Virus record (IMG/VR): IMGVR_UViG_3300032892_000005
Coordinates: 1 to 31,740 of that record
Reading direction: 5' to 3' (one strand)
Source: a virus
DNA length: 31,740 nucleotides
Below the pieces are notes generated by a model, which had not been told where the DNA came from, searched no databases, and was given only the letters and a program-made list of their open reading frames with translations. The stretch's first letter is position 1. Every line of letters starts with the position of its first letter. Below, in pieces: positions 23,824 to 31,236 of the stretch. Position numbers and translations under genes: made by a program.

Positions 23824-25625
23824 CAGTTGCCCGTGAGTGCGCGGTCCTGCACCCATATCCCGGGCGTCCCGGCGGCGATGCAGATCCACCCCTTGACGAC
23901 GTACTTCGCGCCAGCCGTCCCGAGTTCACACACGGTGGTGTTCCGCACGTAGTCGCCCGCCGTCCACGTGCCCGCTGCGGGCGGGCCGGCCGGGAAGCCC
24001 GTGACCGCGACGCGCCCCTTCGCCACCGTCGCGGGCGCCTGCCAATCGGCGGTGAATTCCTTCGCGTTGTTGTTCGCGTTCGCTTGCATGGGCGAGCGCA
24101 GTACGCCGTTCACGACCCCCACCCCCACGCCGTGGTAGCGGTTCCCGATCGAGACCACGTCAAGGTTATCGATCGATAGATAACCTTGTGTATCGTTCGC
24201 TATGAGTACGCCCTGGTTCGCCTGCGCGCCGCTCGCGCCCACCCCGACGAGCGCGATGCTGGGAAACGCGGCCTGCCCGGTCGGCGCATTGTGGGTGACC
24301 GTATTCGCCTGGAAGAGGATGAAGCTCGCGTTGGGCGCGTTGACATAGGCGAACGGATGCGTCGACGCCGGATCCTGGTCCTCCGAGCGGCAGCCGATGA
24401 TGGCCACGTTGCCGGCGTCGACCTCGATTTTGGCGTTGGCGTTCGGCGGCTTCGCGTTGCCGTTCAAGGCATCGCCCCACGGACCGAAGTAACTCCTCTC
24501 GAACCATAGGTCCGATCCGCGCCGCTGCAACGCCGCATGGTCGCGCATGTTCGCGATCCAGCACCCGCGCATGGGGTTGTGCAGGATGTTCTGCCCGTCC
24601 TCGAAGATCCCGACGTTCACGCTGTCGATGGAGAGGCGCTCGAAGGTGTTGGTCTCGATGTTGGGATCCTTCCCGTCCACATCCCAGTTCCCGAGCTCGA
24701 GGCCGGTCCCCACGCACCGAATGCGAAGGTCGTGGAAGTGGCAGGCGACGGTCCCCGTCGGGACCCCGGGCTGCGGATAGCCCTGAACGCAGAGCCCGAC
24801 GTTGGCCGCCCATCCCGACGCGGTCGCGGGACACGGCGCCGAGTCGATGCCGATGTGGCCGATCTCGAGCGAGAACCCGCTCACCGCGAGTACACAGTCG
24901 TGCTCCACGGCCCATGGCGGTTTTCGGATCTGCGCCCCGTAGGACGACGCGCCGATGAGCCGGAGCCCGGCCGCGTTTGCGACGATGAGGTCTTCGCACG
25001 CATAGTAGAGCCCGTCATTCACGCGGATTTCGAGCCCGCGCGCGGCGGTGTCGAGCGCCGCCTGGAGTGCCACGGAGTCGTCGTGGTGGACCGGCGCCCC
25101 GGCCACCGAGGTGGCGGCGGGGAGCGCGAGCGTGATGGCATTCGCGATGACGCCCGCGACGCGCGTGACGAGCGTTCCCCCGCTTGCGTCCGCGCCTTCG
25201 ACCGCGATCCCGTGCCCGACGGTCCACCCGGCGGCGCTCGCGACGGTGAGCGCGGTCGAACCGGCGGCGATGGTGCCGGTAGTAGAGACCGGGTTCCCGG
25301 CCGCGCCCCACCATTGCGGGTAAAGCGGTGTTGCCGCCTGTGCGGCGCCGGCCCACAGCACGGGCGCGGCCCCCGTGAAAATGGGATAGGGCGGCGCGAT
25401 GATCCCGCCCGCCCACGCGATCGGGAAGGCCGACCGGACGGACCCGCCCGCGAACGCGATCGAGACGTTACCCGGAAGTGACAGGCCGGCGGCGCCGAGA
25501 TAGGTCGGGCCGGTCAAGGCGATCGTCGCCGGCGACGCTCCCGCCCACGTGAGCATGCGCGCCCACGCGTCGGAATCGTCGGTCACGCCGTCGCAGGCGA
25601 AGTCTACAAGGCTCACGGGGTCCAT
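23823..25625 (-). CDS. pectate-lyase-fold tail spike or depolymerase
   Basis: A 600-residue parallel beta-helix protein. The N-terminus has LVDFACDGVTDDSDAWARM, the FGAxGDGxTDDT-like signature of the pectate-lyase-3 superfamily found in tailspikes. Next is a segment (YPQWWGAAGNPVST, VGHGIAVEGADAS) and a long helix-like repeat region with right-handed beta-helix rungs (residues about 190-480: IGHIGIDS, FHDLRIRCVGTGLELGNWDV, TNTFERLSIDSVNVGIFEDG). The C-terminus is Ala/Gly-rich. Such proteins bind and often cut capsule or O-antigen; active-site residues cannot be assigned by eye. It lies inside the head operon, not beside the tail fibres. ATG at 25623-25625. Confidence 0.8.
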   Translation of the reverse strand: MDPVSLVDFACDGVTDDSDAWARMLTWAGASPATIALTGPTYLGAAGLSLPGNVSIAFAGGSVRSAFPIAWAGGIIAPPYPIFTGAAPVLWAGAAQAATPLYPQWWGAAGNPVSTTGTIAAGSTALTVASAAGWTVGHGIAVEGADASGGTLVTRVAGVIANAITLALPAATSVAGAPVHHDDSVALQAALDTAARGLEIRVNDGLYYACEDLIVANAAGLRLIGASSYGAQIRKPPWAVEHDCVLAVSGFSLEIGHIGIDSAPCPATASGWAANVGLCVQGYPQPGVPTGTVACHFHDLRIRCVGTGLELGNWDVDGKDPNIETNTFERLSIDSVNVGIFEDGQNILHNPMRGCWIANMRDHAALQRRGSDLWFERSYFGPWGDALNGNAKPPNANAKIEVDAGNVAIIGCRSEDQDPASTHPFAYVNAPNASFILFQANTVTHNAPTGQAAFPSIALVGVGASGAQANQGVLIANDTQGYLSIDNLDVVSIGNRYHGVGVGVVNGVLRSPMQANANNNAKEFTADWQAPATVAKGRVAVTGFPAGPPAAGTWTAGDYVRNTTVCELGTAGAKYVVKGWICIAAGTPGIWVQDRALTGN

Positions 25626-25642
25626 TGGCCGTCACCCTTAGT

Positions 25643-26425
25643 TCACTTCGCAATGCGCCGTATCGACCAGAAATCGTCGGCGAGGTCGCGGCTCGTCGCA
25701 TAGGCGAAGGGCAGCGAGAAATACCCCGCCGCGCCCCATGCCGGCCCCCATGAGTTACGCACCTTGAGCATAGATGACGCGCGGTCATACCCTACCGCGA
25801 GTAGCGCGTGGCCGCCGATCGCCACCTCGCCGTATCCCGGTAGGGGAAGGACACTTGCCGCCGCGGTGAGCCCGTCGAGGTCGCAGGCGCCGGTTCCGTT
25901 ATCGGGCCCGTAGAGCGTGAGCCCCAAAGTGAACGGATACCCGGCGGCGAGGCATGCCATCATGTCGGCGATGGTCTCGAGCCGTGTGTAGAGGAGCCCC
26001 GGCGCGCGGTGCGCCGCCTCCCCCCATGCCGGCTCGGGCGGGCAGATCGCGAACGTGCGCGGATCGTAGGGCCACAGCGATTCGAGCGGGATTCCCTTCG
26101 CGGCGATCCCCTTTATCGCGTCGCGGATGGTCGACCCGGTATCGTGTTTCTTGTAGACGCCCGGGCCGCGCGCGTTCCAGTAGCAAAAGAGGCGCGACAA
26201 AAGCACGATGCCGTTCCCTTCTTTCGCTTCGAGAAACGTCATCGCGCCCGCGAGTGCATTCTCGACGCAGGCGCCGAGGTCGCCCTGGTCGAAGACCGGC
26301 GGCATGAACGGGTCACTACACAAATCGACGCTGTTCGGGATCGCCCCCGCCGGGCCGTGGATGGACCGATACTTGAGGTCGCGGTGGTCGGGAAGGTCGG
26401 GGATCCAGGTGAGTTTATGGGCCAT
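25643..26425 (-). CDS. papain-like (C1A) cysteine peptidase
   Basis: A 260-residue peptidase with a complete papain-type active site: oxyanion Gln47 and Cys53 in VFDQGDLGACVENA, His206 in AIGGHALLAVGYD and Asn224 in VRNSWGPAWG. The N-terminus has the LPDHRDLKY motif, typical of bacterial and phage members of the family. No signal peptide or propeptide is seen, so it may act inside the cell or be packaged in the virion. The start is the ATG at 26423-26425 after a leader copy, 33 bp from the methyltransferase stop; the spike follows 17 bp downstream. Substrate unknown: head proteins, tail proteins or host cell proteins. Confidence 0.88.
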   Translation of the reverse strand: MAHKLTWIPDLPDHRDLKYRSIHGPAGAIPNSVDLCSDPFMPPVFDQGDLGACVENALAGAMTFLEAKEGNGIVLLSRLFCYWNARGPGVYKKHDTGSTIRDAIKGIAAKGIPLESLWPYDPRTFAICPPEPAWGEAAHRAPGLLYTRLETIADMMACLAAGYPFTLGLTLYGPDNGTGACDLDGLTAAASVLPLPGYGEVAIGGHALLAVGYDRASSMLKVRNSWGPAWGAAGYFSLPFAYATSRDLADDFWSIRRIAK

Positions 26426-26428
26426 GGA

Positions 26429-26441
26429 TCCTGACTATCAC
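26429..26441 (-). promoter_or_regulatory. recurring leader motif (variant) before the peptidase gene
   Basis: Minus-strand GTGATAGTCAGGA, 3 bases before the ATG at 26425, within the 33-bp gap after the methyltransferase gene. Confidence 0.5.
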
Positions 26442-26458
26442 CCGCGCGCGGGCGGTGC

Positions 26459-27481
26459 TCAGCGGCCCGTCATGGCGTCCACCAGCGCGATACGTCGCCC
26501 TATCCAGCGCATGACGGGCACCGCCATGCTATTCCCGATCGCGCGGTAGCGCGGCCCATCTTCGGCGCCCGGGATGGCGGTGTAGTCGTCGGGGAAGCCT
26601 TGCAGCCGCTCGCATTCACGAGGCGTCAACCGCCGCACCGCTGCGGCTGTGTGAACCGCGACGGACCCGCACCCGAGCGCGGAGCCGCACCCGAGCGCGG
26701 GTGACACCTCGCCCGAGATCGGGTCCTGTGTGGCGTGGAACGCGATCGGGCCGTCAAAGCTCCCTCCGCGCGTCACGAACGTTTCGGTTCCGGCATCCAA
26801 GCGTACCCCCCCCGTCAGGGTGCGTGCGACTACTTGGAGGTTGTCGGAGGCGTCGCCGCGCGGGCTACGCCCGCCGTGGTGTCCAAGGCTCGCTTCAGGG
26901 CAGGCGGCAATGTTAGTTCCCTCCGCTCGGCCCGGCGCAGGATCCCCCGACAAGCACGCGCGCTCAAATAGTACCGTAGCGGCACGTCGCCAATCTCCAA
27001 GATGTCCGACAACGAAGACGCGGCGCCGTCGCTGGGCCACTCCGAAATACTGAGCGTCAAGAACACGGTAGGCGAACCCATACCCGCGTTCTGCCAAGCG
27101 CCCAAGGAAGGCTCCAAAGTCCCTGCCGCCGTTCGAGGACAACACGCCGGGGACGTTCTCCCATACCACCCAGCGGGCGCGTGTTCGGCCAGCAAGCGAA
27201 AGGAATTCAAGGGCCAGGTTACCGCGCGCGTCAGCCAATCCAGTTCTAGGTCCCGCGACCGAATACGATTGGCAGGGGGTTCCACCGACGAGAAGATCGA
27301 TAGCTGGCCCGTCCGCTTTGATGGTTGTGAAATCGCCATGGTTGTGAACCTCGGGGTAGCGGTGCGCCAGCACGCGGGAAGGGAACTTGGCGATCTCGGC
27401 GAAGAACATGGGTTGCCACCCCAACGCATGCCATGCGACCGTCGCGGCTTCGATTCCGCTGCAAACGCTGCCGTACCGCAT
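26459..27481 (-). CDS. C5-cytosine DNA methyltransferase
   Basis: A 340-residue enzyme with the ordered motifs of the C5 family: motif I GSVCSGIEAATVAW (4-17), motif IV GGTPCQSYSVAG with catalytic Cys70, motif VI ENV (108-110), motif VIII QRRRR (about 150-154), a variable target-recognition region (about 180-290) and motif X YRAIGNSMAVPVM near the C-terminus. All key residues are present, so it should be active, adding a methyl group to cytosine C5 in an unknown target and shielding phage DNA from restriction. There is no partner endonuclease. The ATG is at 27479-27481. An exact 16-base repeat at 26667-26682 and 26685-26700 duplicates the residues ALGCGS in frame. Confidence 0.93.
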   Translation of the reverse strand: MRYGSVCSGIEAATVAWHALGWQPMFFAEIAKFPSRVLAHRYPEVHNHGDFTTIKADGPAIDLLVGGTPCQSYSVAGPRTGLADARGNLALEFLSLAGRTRARWVVWENVPGVLSSNGGRDFGAFLGRLAERGYGFAYRVLDAQYFGVAQRRRRVFVVGHLGDWRRAATVLFERACLSGDPAPGRAEGTNIAACPEASLGHHGGRSPRGDASDNLQVVARTLTGGVRLDAGTETFVTRGGSFDGPIAFHATQDPISGEVSPALGCGSALGCGSVAVHTAAAVRRLTPRECERLQGFPDDYTAIPGAEDGPRYRAIGNSMAVPVMRWIGRRIALVDAMTGR

Positions 27482-27520
27482 GCGCCCATTATGCGCCGCC
27501 CCCCTGACAACCCCACGGTT

Positions 27521-28489
27521 TTAGTCCGCGCCCTCGTCCCCGCTTGCGTCCTCGTCGGGCGTGGCCCCCTCCCCTGTGAGCTGCTCGATCACGTCGTCGA
27601 GCACCGGCTCTGCCTGACACCGGCAGTTGATAGGCTTGCCCGGGGTAACGTCCTCTTCGCCGTCCACCTCGGGCGGGTCGTCCCATGAGAACGTCTCGCC
27701 CTCGAGATCGGCGTGTGATGCGCGCACCCGGTTGTCGTTCGAGGTCCGCCACACGAACCGCGACACGCCGAGCTCGGTCTGCCGCTCCTCGTTCACTTGG
27801 CCGGTGAGCTTCCCAACTTGGTCGCGCGCTATGAGTGTGGCCCGGCTTTCCGCTACGCCGTACCGCTCGGTCATATCGTCGGCGAGCTCTTCCCAACGGA
27901 CGCCCTCGCTCATGCCCTGCGTGACAATCTTTTCGATCTCCGTGAAGTAGCTTTCCGGCACGCTCTTCACAAGTGCCACGTTGGCGCGCGCGAACGCCTC
28001 GATCCGGGGCACGAGCCACGGTTCGGCATTCACGACATCGACACCGAGTAACGAGCGCATCTGCCTATTCCACTGCTCTTTCTGAAAGTCGGCCGTGGCG
28101 CGGCCGATCCGCGCCGCGGTTTCGGATAGGTCGGCGTTTGTGAACTCGGCGAAGAGCTGGCGCGACAAATCGTCGAAGATCTCGTTTACCTCGTCGCCCT
28201 CGTCATCGTCCCACGCGTCGGTGCGGTGGTCGGGTGGCTGCGCGTCATGATGCGCCGCAAGCGCGTCGGCGTGGTGGTTCACGATGGATCGGAGTCGCCC
28301 GGCCTTGGCTTGGAAGAGCGCCCGCGCCGCCTTCACGACCCGCATGATCTGGCCGAGGTAGCTGAGCGCAACCCCGGTAGGGTGGAGCTGGCGCGGCATG
28401 GGCCCGCGGCGGCGATGGGGCCTGCCTACCGCGCGCATGAAGGCGCGCCGCGCGCGGATGTCCGCCTGTATACGGGCGGTACTTCTCAC
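27521..28489 (-). CDS. minor head protein, Mu-F / SPP1-gp7-like
   Basis: A 322-residue minor head (portal-associated) protein. The C-terminal half shows the typical Mu-F domain: RATLIARDQVGKLTGQVNEE, then FVWRTSNDNRVRASHADLEG and a closing PGKPINCRCQAEPV. The N-terminal part is basic (RIQADIRARRAFMRAVGR; HPTGVALSYLGQIMRVVKAA), followed by an acidic helical region. Translation most likely begins at a GTG (28487-28489), which overlaps the stop of the methyltransferase fragment in GTGA; an internal ATG at residue 18 is an alternative. The acidic C-terminus (TPDEDASGDEGAD) extends past the usual end of the domain. Confidence 0.88.
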   Translation of the reverse strand: MRSTARIQADIRARRAFMRAVGRPHRRRGPMPRQLHPTGVALSYLGQIMRVVKAARALFQAKAGRLRSIVNHHADALAAHHDAQPPDHRTDAWDDDEGDEVNEIFDDLSRQLFAEFTNADLSETAARIGRATADFQKEQWNRQMRSLLGVDVVNAEPWLVPRIEAFARANVALVKSVPESYFTEIEKIVTQGMSEGVRWEELADDMTERYGVAESRATLIARDQVGKLTGQVNEERQTELGVSRFVWRTSNDNRVRASHADLEGETFSWDDPPEVDGEEDVTPGKPINCRCQAEPVLDDVIEQLTGEGATPDEDASGDEGAD

Positions 28490-28800
28490 GCGACGACCCT
28501 GAGGAGCCGCCGCGGCTTGGGTGTAGGGTTCACGCGCCGTGCATTGCGAATGCGATCCCGCGCCATGGCGGCATAGGCGCGGCTGAGCTCTATCCCGATG
28601 AAACCCCGGCCATGACGGCCGGCTACTACACCAACCGTGCCGGTACCAGCGAACGGGTCGAGCACGGTTGAGCCGGGCGCACTGCCCGCAAGGACGCACC
28701 CCCTTTTGTGAGTGCCCGTCCCGTCCACGATGGCCAGCGCTCGCGGGTCGGAGCTTGAGGAAAGCAACCACCGTGGCACGTCCGTACGGTAAGCGCTCAC
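28486..28800 (-). CDS. DNA methyltransferase C-terminal fragment (SAM-binding half)
   Basis: A 104-residue frame between portal and minor head genes. It contains SAM-binding motif I (TVLDPFAGTGTVGVVAGRHG, residues about 45-64) and the following FIGIELSRAYAAMARDRI of beta-class N4/N6 methyltransferases. The catalytic S/D/N-PP-Y motif, which in that class lies before motif I, is absent, so it cannot be a complete enzyme alone. The GTG start (28798-28800) overlaps the portal stop in GTGA, and its own stop overlaps the next GTG in the same way. The longer frame upstream is a shadow of the portal. It is either a remnant, half of a split enzyme, or a SAM-binding protein with a new role. Confidence 0.78.
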   Translation of the reverse strand: MSAYRTDVPRWLLSSSSDPRALAIVDGTGTHKRGCVLAGSAPGSTVLDPFAGTGTVGVVAGRHGRGFIGIELSRAYAAMARDRIRNARRVNPTPKPRRLLRVVA

Positions 28801-30422
28801 GGCGCCCCCGGTACCGGGTTCATGTTGTCGCTGGGTGGAAACTTGGCGCCGATGGGCGGCGTCTTGGCGGGCGCGGGTGCGAGCGGCGTGGGCTCCGGCT
28901 CGGTTCCGTCGGGCCCGTTGCCCTTGTTCGGGTCGTCGGCCGGCCCAGCGCCCGCGGGCGCAACCTCCATCTGCGCGCGCAAGCCGGTATCGAGGTTCAT
29001 ACCCTCGCCGTTGTACGAATCGCCGCCGAAGCGCGTCGCCGCCACCTCGGCCGGGGTGAGCGTCCCGTTCTGGATGTATAAGTTGTCCGCCTGCGCGATG
29101 GCGAAACGGCGGGTTGCCTCCGCGCCATCGTCGAGTTGCCAAAGCGGCCGGAAATCGACCGACCACTTGGCGGGCAAGACACCGCCCGTCGGCCCGTCGC
29201 GCGCGAGAAAGAGGAGCCGCACTAACCGTTTCAGCTGCGGCTTCACTTTCTTCTGCTGCCCGGCGCGGACCTGGTCATACCAGCGGCGAATATCGTTATC
29301 GCCGGTGGCGTTGAGCCCCGCCGGCTGCTGCCCCATGAGCCGCGTTATTGGCATGTCGACCGACGCGGCAAGTCGAAGCGCCATTCGATCGAGGATGTCG
29401 GTCAGCCCCGTGACCGGGGTGGGCTTGCGCTCGAAGTCTTCTCCGGTGTTATCGCCGTCCCCGGCGTCGAGCATCACCATGCGCAAAACGCTGCGTTGCA
29501 TCTGCATGAGCGACATGCGTTGCAGGACAACATTGTCTTGGTTGTTCGCGAGCAGCTCGGCGAGCCCGCGGATCTTGCAAATAGCCTGCGCGAAATCCTG
29601 TACCAAGGCGGCGGCGCTCGCGAACGAGGCGTCGAACTGCGCCAGCGCGTGCTGGGCGCGGACGAAGATGGACTCGCCCCACCCCCATGTCTCGCGCTGC
29701 TGGTAGCGGTTCGTAATGACCCCGCGGAAGGGCAGGATGCGGGTGGTGTGGATCTCCCGCCACGATCCCATCACCGCCGGGCGGTTTCGCTCCTCGGGCG
29801 CCACCCCGCCGGGCCCGCTACCCACCGTGTACGGCATGATCTTGTACGTCGAGGGCTCCCCGTAGCGCGGGCTCAAGGGATCGGTGTAATAGGTCCACGG
29901 CACGAGCTCGCGCGCATCGAGGACCGAGAGCCAATCGACCGATTGTATGTTCGCCTCGTCGAGCGGCGCGGCGATGTCGGCCACCCCGTCATTCACCCCG
30001 AGTATTACACCGGCACCGCCAAAGGCGCGAGCCCAGCAGAGGGCCTGATGAACGCGGGTGTCGGTTGCGAGATCCTCCAACTTCTGGTCGGCCGCCTCGG
30101 CCGTTTCCTTGTCGTTCTCCACCTCGATCTGCCACCCCTCGCGGCACATCTCGTTCGGCACTTCCTCGACTATGCGTGCGCCCATGTCGCTGCCGCGATA
30201 GAGCGCCTCGCACTGTTCGTATGCGAGCTTTTCGACGGTGACGCGGTGCCCGGTGGTCTTGTCTTGGGCCGTGCCGAGGCCCGTCATGATATTCATCCAA
30301 CCGTCAACGAACGCCTGCGCGCTAGCGGCGATGTCGCCGTTGCGATGGGGCACGGTACCGTTCTTAGCGCTCTTTCCGCTCTTGCCGTTCTTGCCGCTGG
30401 CGTGACCGCGCGTATCGGACAT
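28797..30422 (-). CDS. portal protein, DUF1073-like
   Basis: A 541-residue portal. Family segments are YEQCEALYRGSDMGARIVEE followed by VPNEMCREGW, then CWARAFGGAGVILGVNDG, ARELVPWTYYTDPLSPRYGE, REIHTTRILPFRGVITNRYQ, WGWGESIFVRAQHALAQFDA and LMGQQPAGLNATGDNDIRRW followed by YDQVRAGQQ. It would form the 12-subunit ring at one capsid vertex. DUF1073 also lends its name to some anti-CBASS Acb1 fusions, but no Acb1-like phosphodiesterase domain is seen after the portal core. The N-terminal 40 residues are Gly/Lys-rich (GHASGKNGKSGKSAKNG), coded by repeated GGCAAGA-like units, and the C-terminus is Pro-rich. The ATG at 30420-30422 follows an exact leader motif. Confidence 0.92.
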   Translation of the reverse strand: MSDTRGHASGKNGKSGKSAKNGTVPHRNGDIAASAQAFVDGWMNIMTGLGTAQDKTTGHRVTVEKLAYEQCEALYRGSDMGARIVEEVPNEMCREGWQIEVENDKETAEAADQKLEDLATDTRVHQALCWARAFGGAGVILGVNDGVADIAAPLDEANIQSVDWLSVLDARELVPWTYYTDPLSPRYGEPSTYKIMPYTVGSGPGGVAPEERNRPAVMGSWREIHTTRILPFRGVITNRYQQRETWGWGESIFVRAQHALAQFDASFASAAALVQDFAQAICKIRGLAELLANNQDNVVLQRMSLMQMQRSVLRMVMLDAGDGDNTGEDFERKPTPVTGLTDILDRMALRLAASVDMPITRLMGQQPAGLNATGDNDIRRWYDQVRAGQQKKVKPQLKRLVRLLFLARDGPTGGVLPAKWSVDFRPLWQLDDGAEATRRFAIAQADNLYIQNGTLTPAEVAATRFGGDSYNGEGMNLDTGLRAQMEVAPAGAGPADDPNKGNGPDGTEPEPTPLAPAPAKTPPIGAKFPPSDNMNPVPGAP

Positions 30423-30425
30423 GGA

Positions 30426-30438
30426 TCCTACCTATCGC
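30426..30438 (-). promoter_or_regulatory. recurring leader motif before the portal gene
   Basis: Exact GCGATAGGTAGGA on the minus strand, 3 bases before the ATG at 30422. It heads the whole minus-strand structural block. Confidence 0.6.
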
Positions 30439-30448
30439 GGTCGGCGGT

Positions 30449-30468
30449 GGGCCCCGAATGCGGGGCCC
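30449..30468. promoter_or_regulatory. GC hairpin in the divergent gap
   Basis: Perfect 8-bp inverted repeat GGGCCCCG (30449-30456) and CGGGGCCC (30461-30468), with a 4-base loop AATG. It lies between the start of the portal gene (minus) and the first plus-strand gene. No T run follows on either strand. It could shape the 5' end of either transcript or bind a regulator. Confidence 0.5.
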
Positions 30469-30489
30469 CAACACGCCGCGCCCCCGCAC

Positions 30490-30633
30490 ATGCGTCCGTA
30501 CCGGCGCCGCACGATCGAGCGGATGGTAGCCGGCATGGCGGCGGCCGGGCTTGCCCCTACCATCGAACGGCGCGGGCGGGAAGCGTTCTACCGGCTGTCG
30601 CGCGACGATTTCCGCCGTGCACTGGGGGTGTGA
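30490..30633 (+). CDS. small basic protein, first gene of the plus-strand set
   Basis: A 47-residue, Arg-rich protein (TIERMVAGMAAAGLAPTIER; AFYRLSRDDFRRALGV). Codon use is like that of the neighbours. Start at the ATG 30490-30492 is chosen because further upstream the frame runs into the portal leader; no clear ribosome-binding site is seen before it, so the start is uncertain. Its TGA overlaps the ATG of the next gene (TGATG), which supports it being real. Helical and basic, perhaps nucleic-acid-binding; function unknown. Confidence 0.55.
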   Translation: MRPYRRRTIERMVAGMAAAGLAPTIERRGREAFYRLSRDDFRRALGV

Positions 30634-30787
30634 TGGCGCTTGACCACGAGGCGATGCGGCAATGGCGTGAAGGGCTCGCCGCCGTGAAGCTCGGGTACAG
30701 TGGCTCGAGGGTGTCGTCGCCGCGCTCGTCGGCCGGGTGGCCGTGCTCGAACGGGATGCCGCGCGCGAGAAAGGGGGCAAGACATGA
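30633..30787 (+). pseudogene. small helical protein gene with an apparent frame break
   Basis: The ATG at 30633-30635 starts a sensible helix (MALDHEAMRQWREGLAAVKL). From about 30704 the protein-like frame is the -1 frame (LEGVVAALVGRVAVLERDAA, then REKGGKT), which ends at TGA 30785-30787 and overlaps the next ATG in ATGA. The original frame past 30704 gives a Ser/Arg-rich stretch with no protein character. A single-base loss near TACAGTGGCTCG (30696-30707) would explain this. It may be a real mutation, an assembly error or a frameshift; I see no slippery heptamer. Confidence 0.5.
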
Positions 30788-31013
30788 CCGACGTGACGAT
30801 GTGCAGCTGCGGGAGACCCTTGCACTACACGGATCCGACGGTGCGCTCGGCGCCGCGCTCAAGATCTTGCGCGAGATGGAATGGCGGCCGACGGAACGGC
30901 AGGGGCACTGGGATCGCGAGTGCCCGGTCTGCGGCGCGTCGGAGATGTACAGCGGCGGGAAACACAAATCCGGCTGCCGGCTCGCGCGGCTACTCGGAAA
31001 GAATGAGGGCTAG
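30784..31013 (+). pseudogene. zinc-ribbon gene(s) with apparent frame break or fusion
   Basis: The ATG at 30784-30786 begins MTDVTMCSCGRPLHYTDP, the typical start of a small phage zinc-motif protein (CSCGRPLHYTD). Soon after, at about 30840, the protein-like frame becomes the -1 frame (ALGAALKILREMEWRPTERQ, then CPVCGASEMYSGGKHKSGCR), a second zinc-ribbon type that ends at TAG 31011-31013. These two parts usually belong to different small phage proteins, so a deletion that fused them out of frame fits best. An alternative start for the second part is the GTG at 30801 or the ATG at 30876. One long frame, 30633-31013, also spans both broken genes. Confidence 0.5.
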
Positions 31014-31015
31014 CA

Positions 31016-31234
31016 ATGGAACGCGGTGATCTCGAGCAGGCCCGCCGCGACATCGCCGAGGCGCGCGCGTCGCTGAAAGCGTGCCTCGCCGCGCTCGCCG
31101 CCGCCCGCGAGATGTTGGGCGTCATGGAAGATCACGGCGGGCACGACGGCCTCGGCGGAAAGGGGTACCGCGCCGCCCTTGACCAGATCGACGAAAGCGT
31201 GGAGCGGGCGCGCGCCGCGCTCCTCACGGAGTGA
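31016..31234 (+). CDS. small coiled-coil protein
   Basis: A 72-residue helical protein (MERGDLEQARRDIAEARASL; QIDESVERARAALLTE) with a Gly/His-rich loop in the middle (EDHGGHDGLGGKG). The loop between two helices suggests a helical hairpin. ATG at 31016-31018 has GAGGGC about 6 bases before it, 2 bp after the zinc-ribbon gene. Function unknown; a small accessory gene of the type found in early regions. Confidence 0.7.
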   Translation: MERGDLEQARRDIAEARASLKACLAALAAAREMLGVMEDHGGHDGLGGKGYRAALDQIDESVERARAALLTE

Positions 31235-31236
31235 CC

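Noticed and set aside
28797-30422. Anti-CBASS Acb1-like protein
   Set aside because: The DUF1073 name is linked to Acb1 in some databases, but this protein has a complete portal plan. Its only H-T-T (in REIHTTRILPF) is part of a portal motif, with no second HxT and no added domain.
29496-31013. Long plus-strand frame of 505 codons
   Set aside because: Its first two thirds are antisense to the portal gene, which has clear family motifs. Only its end, from about 30633, overlaps real small genes.
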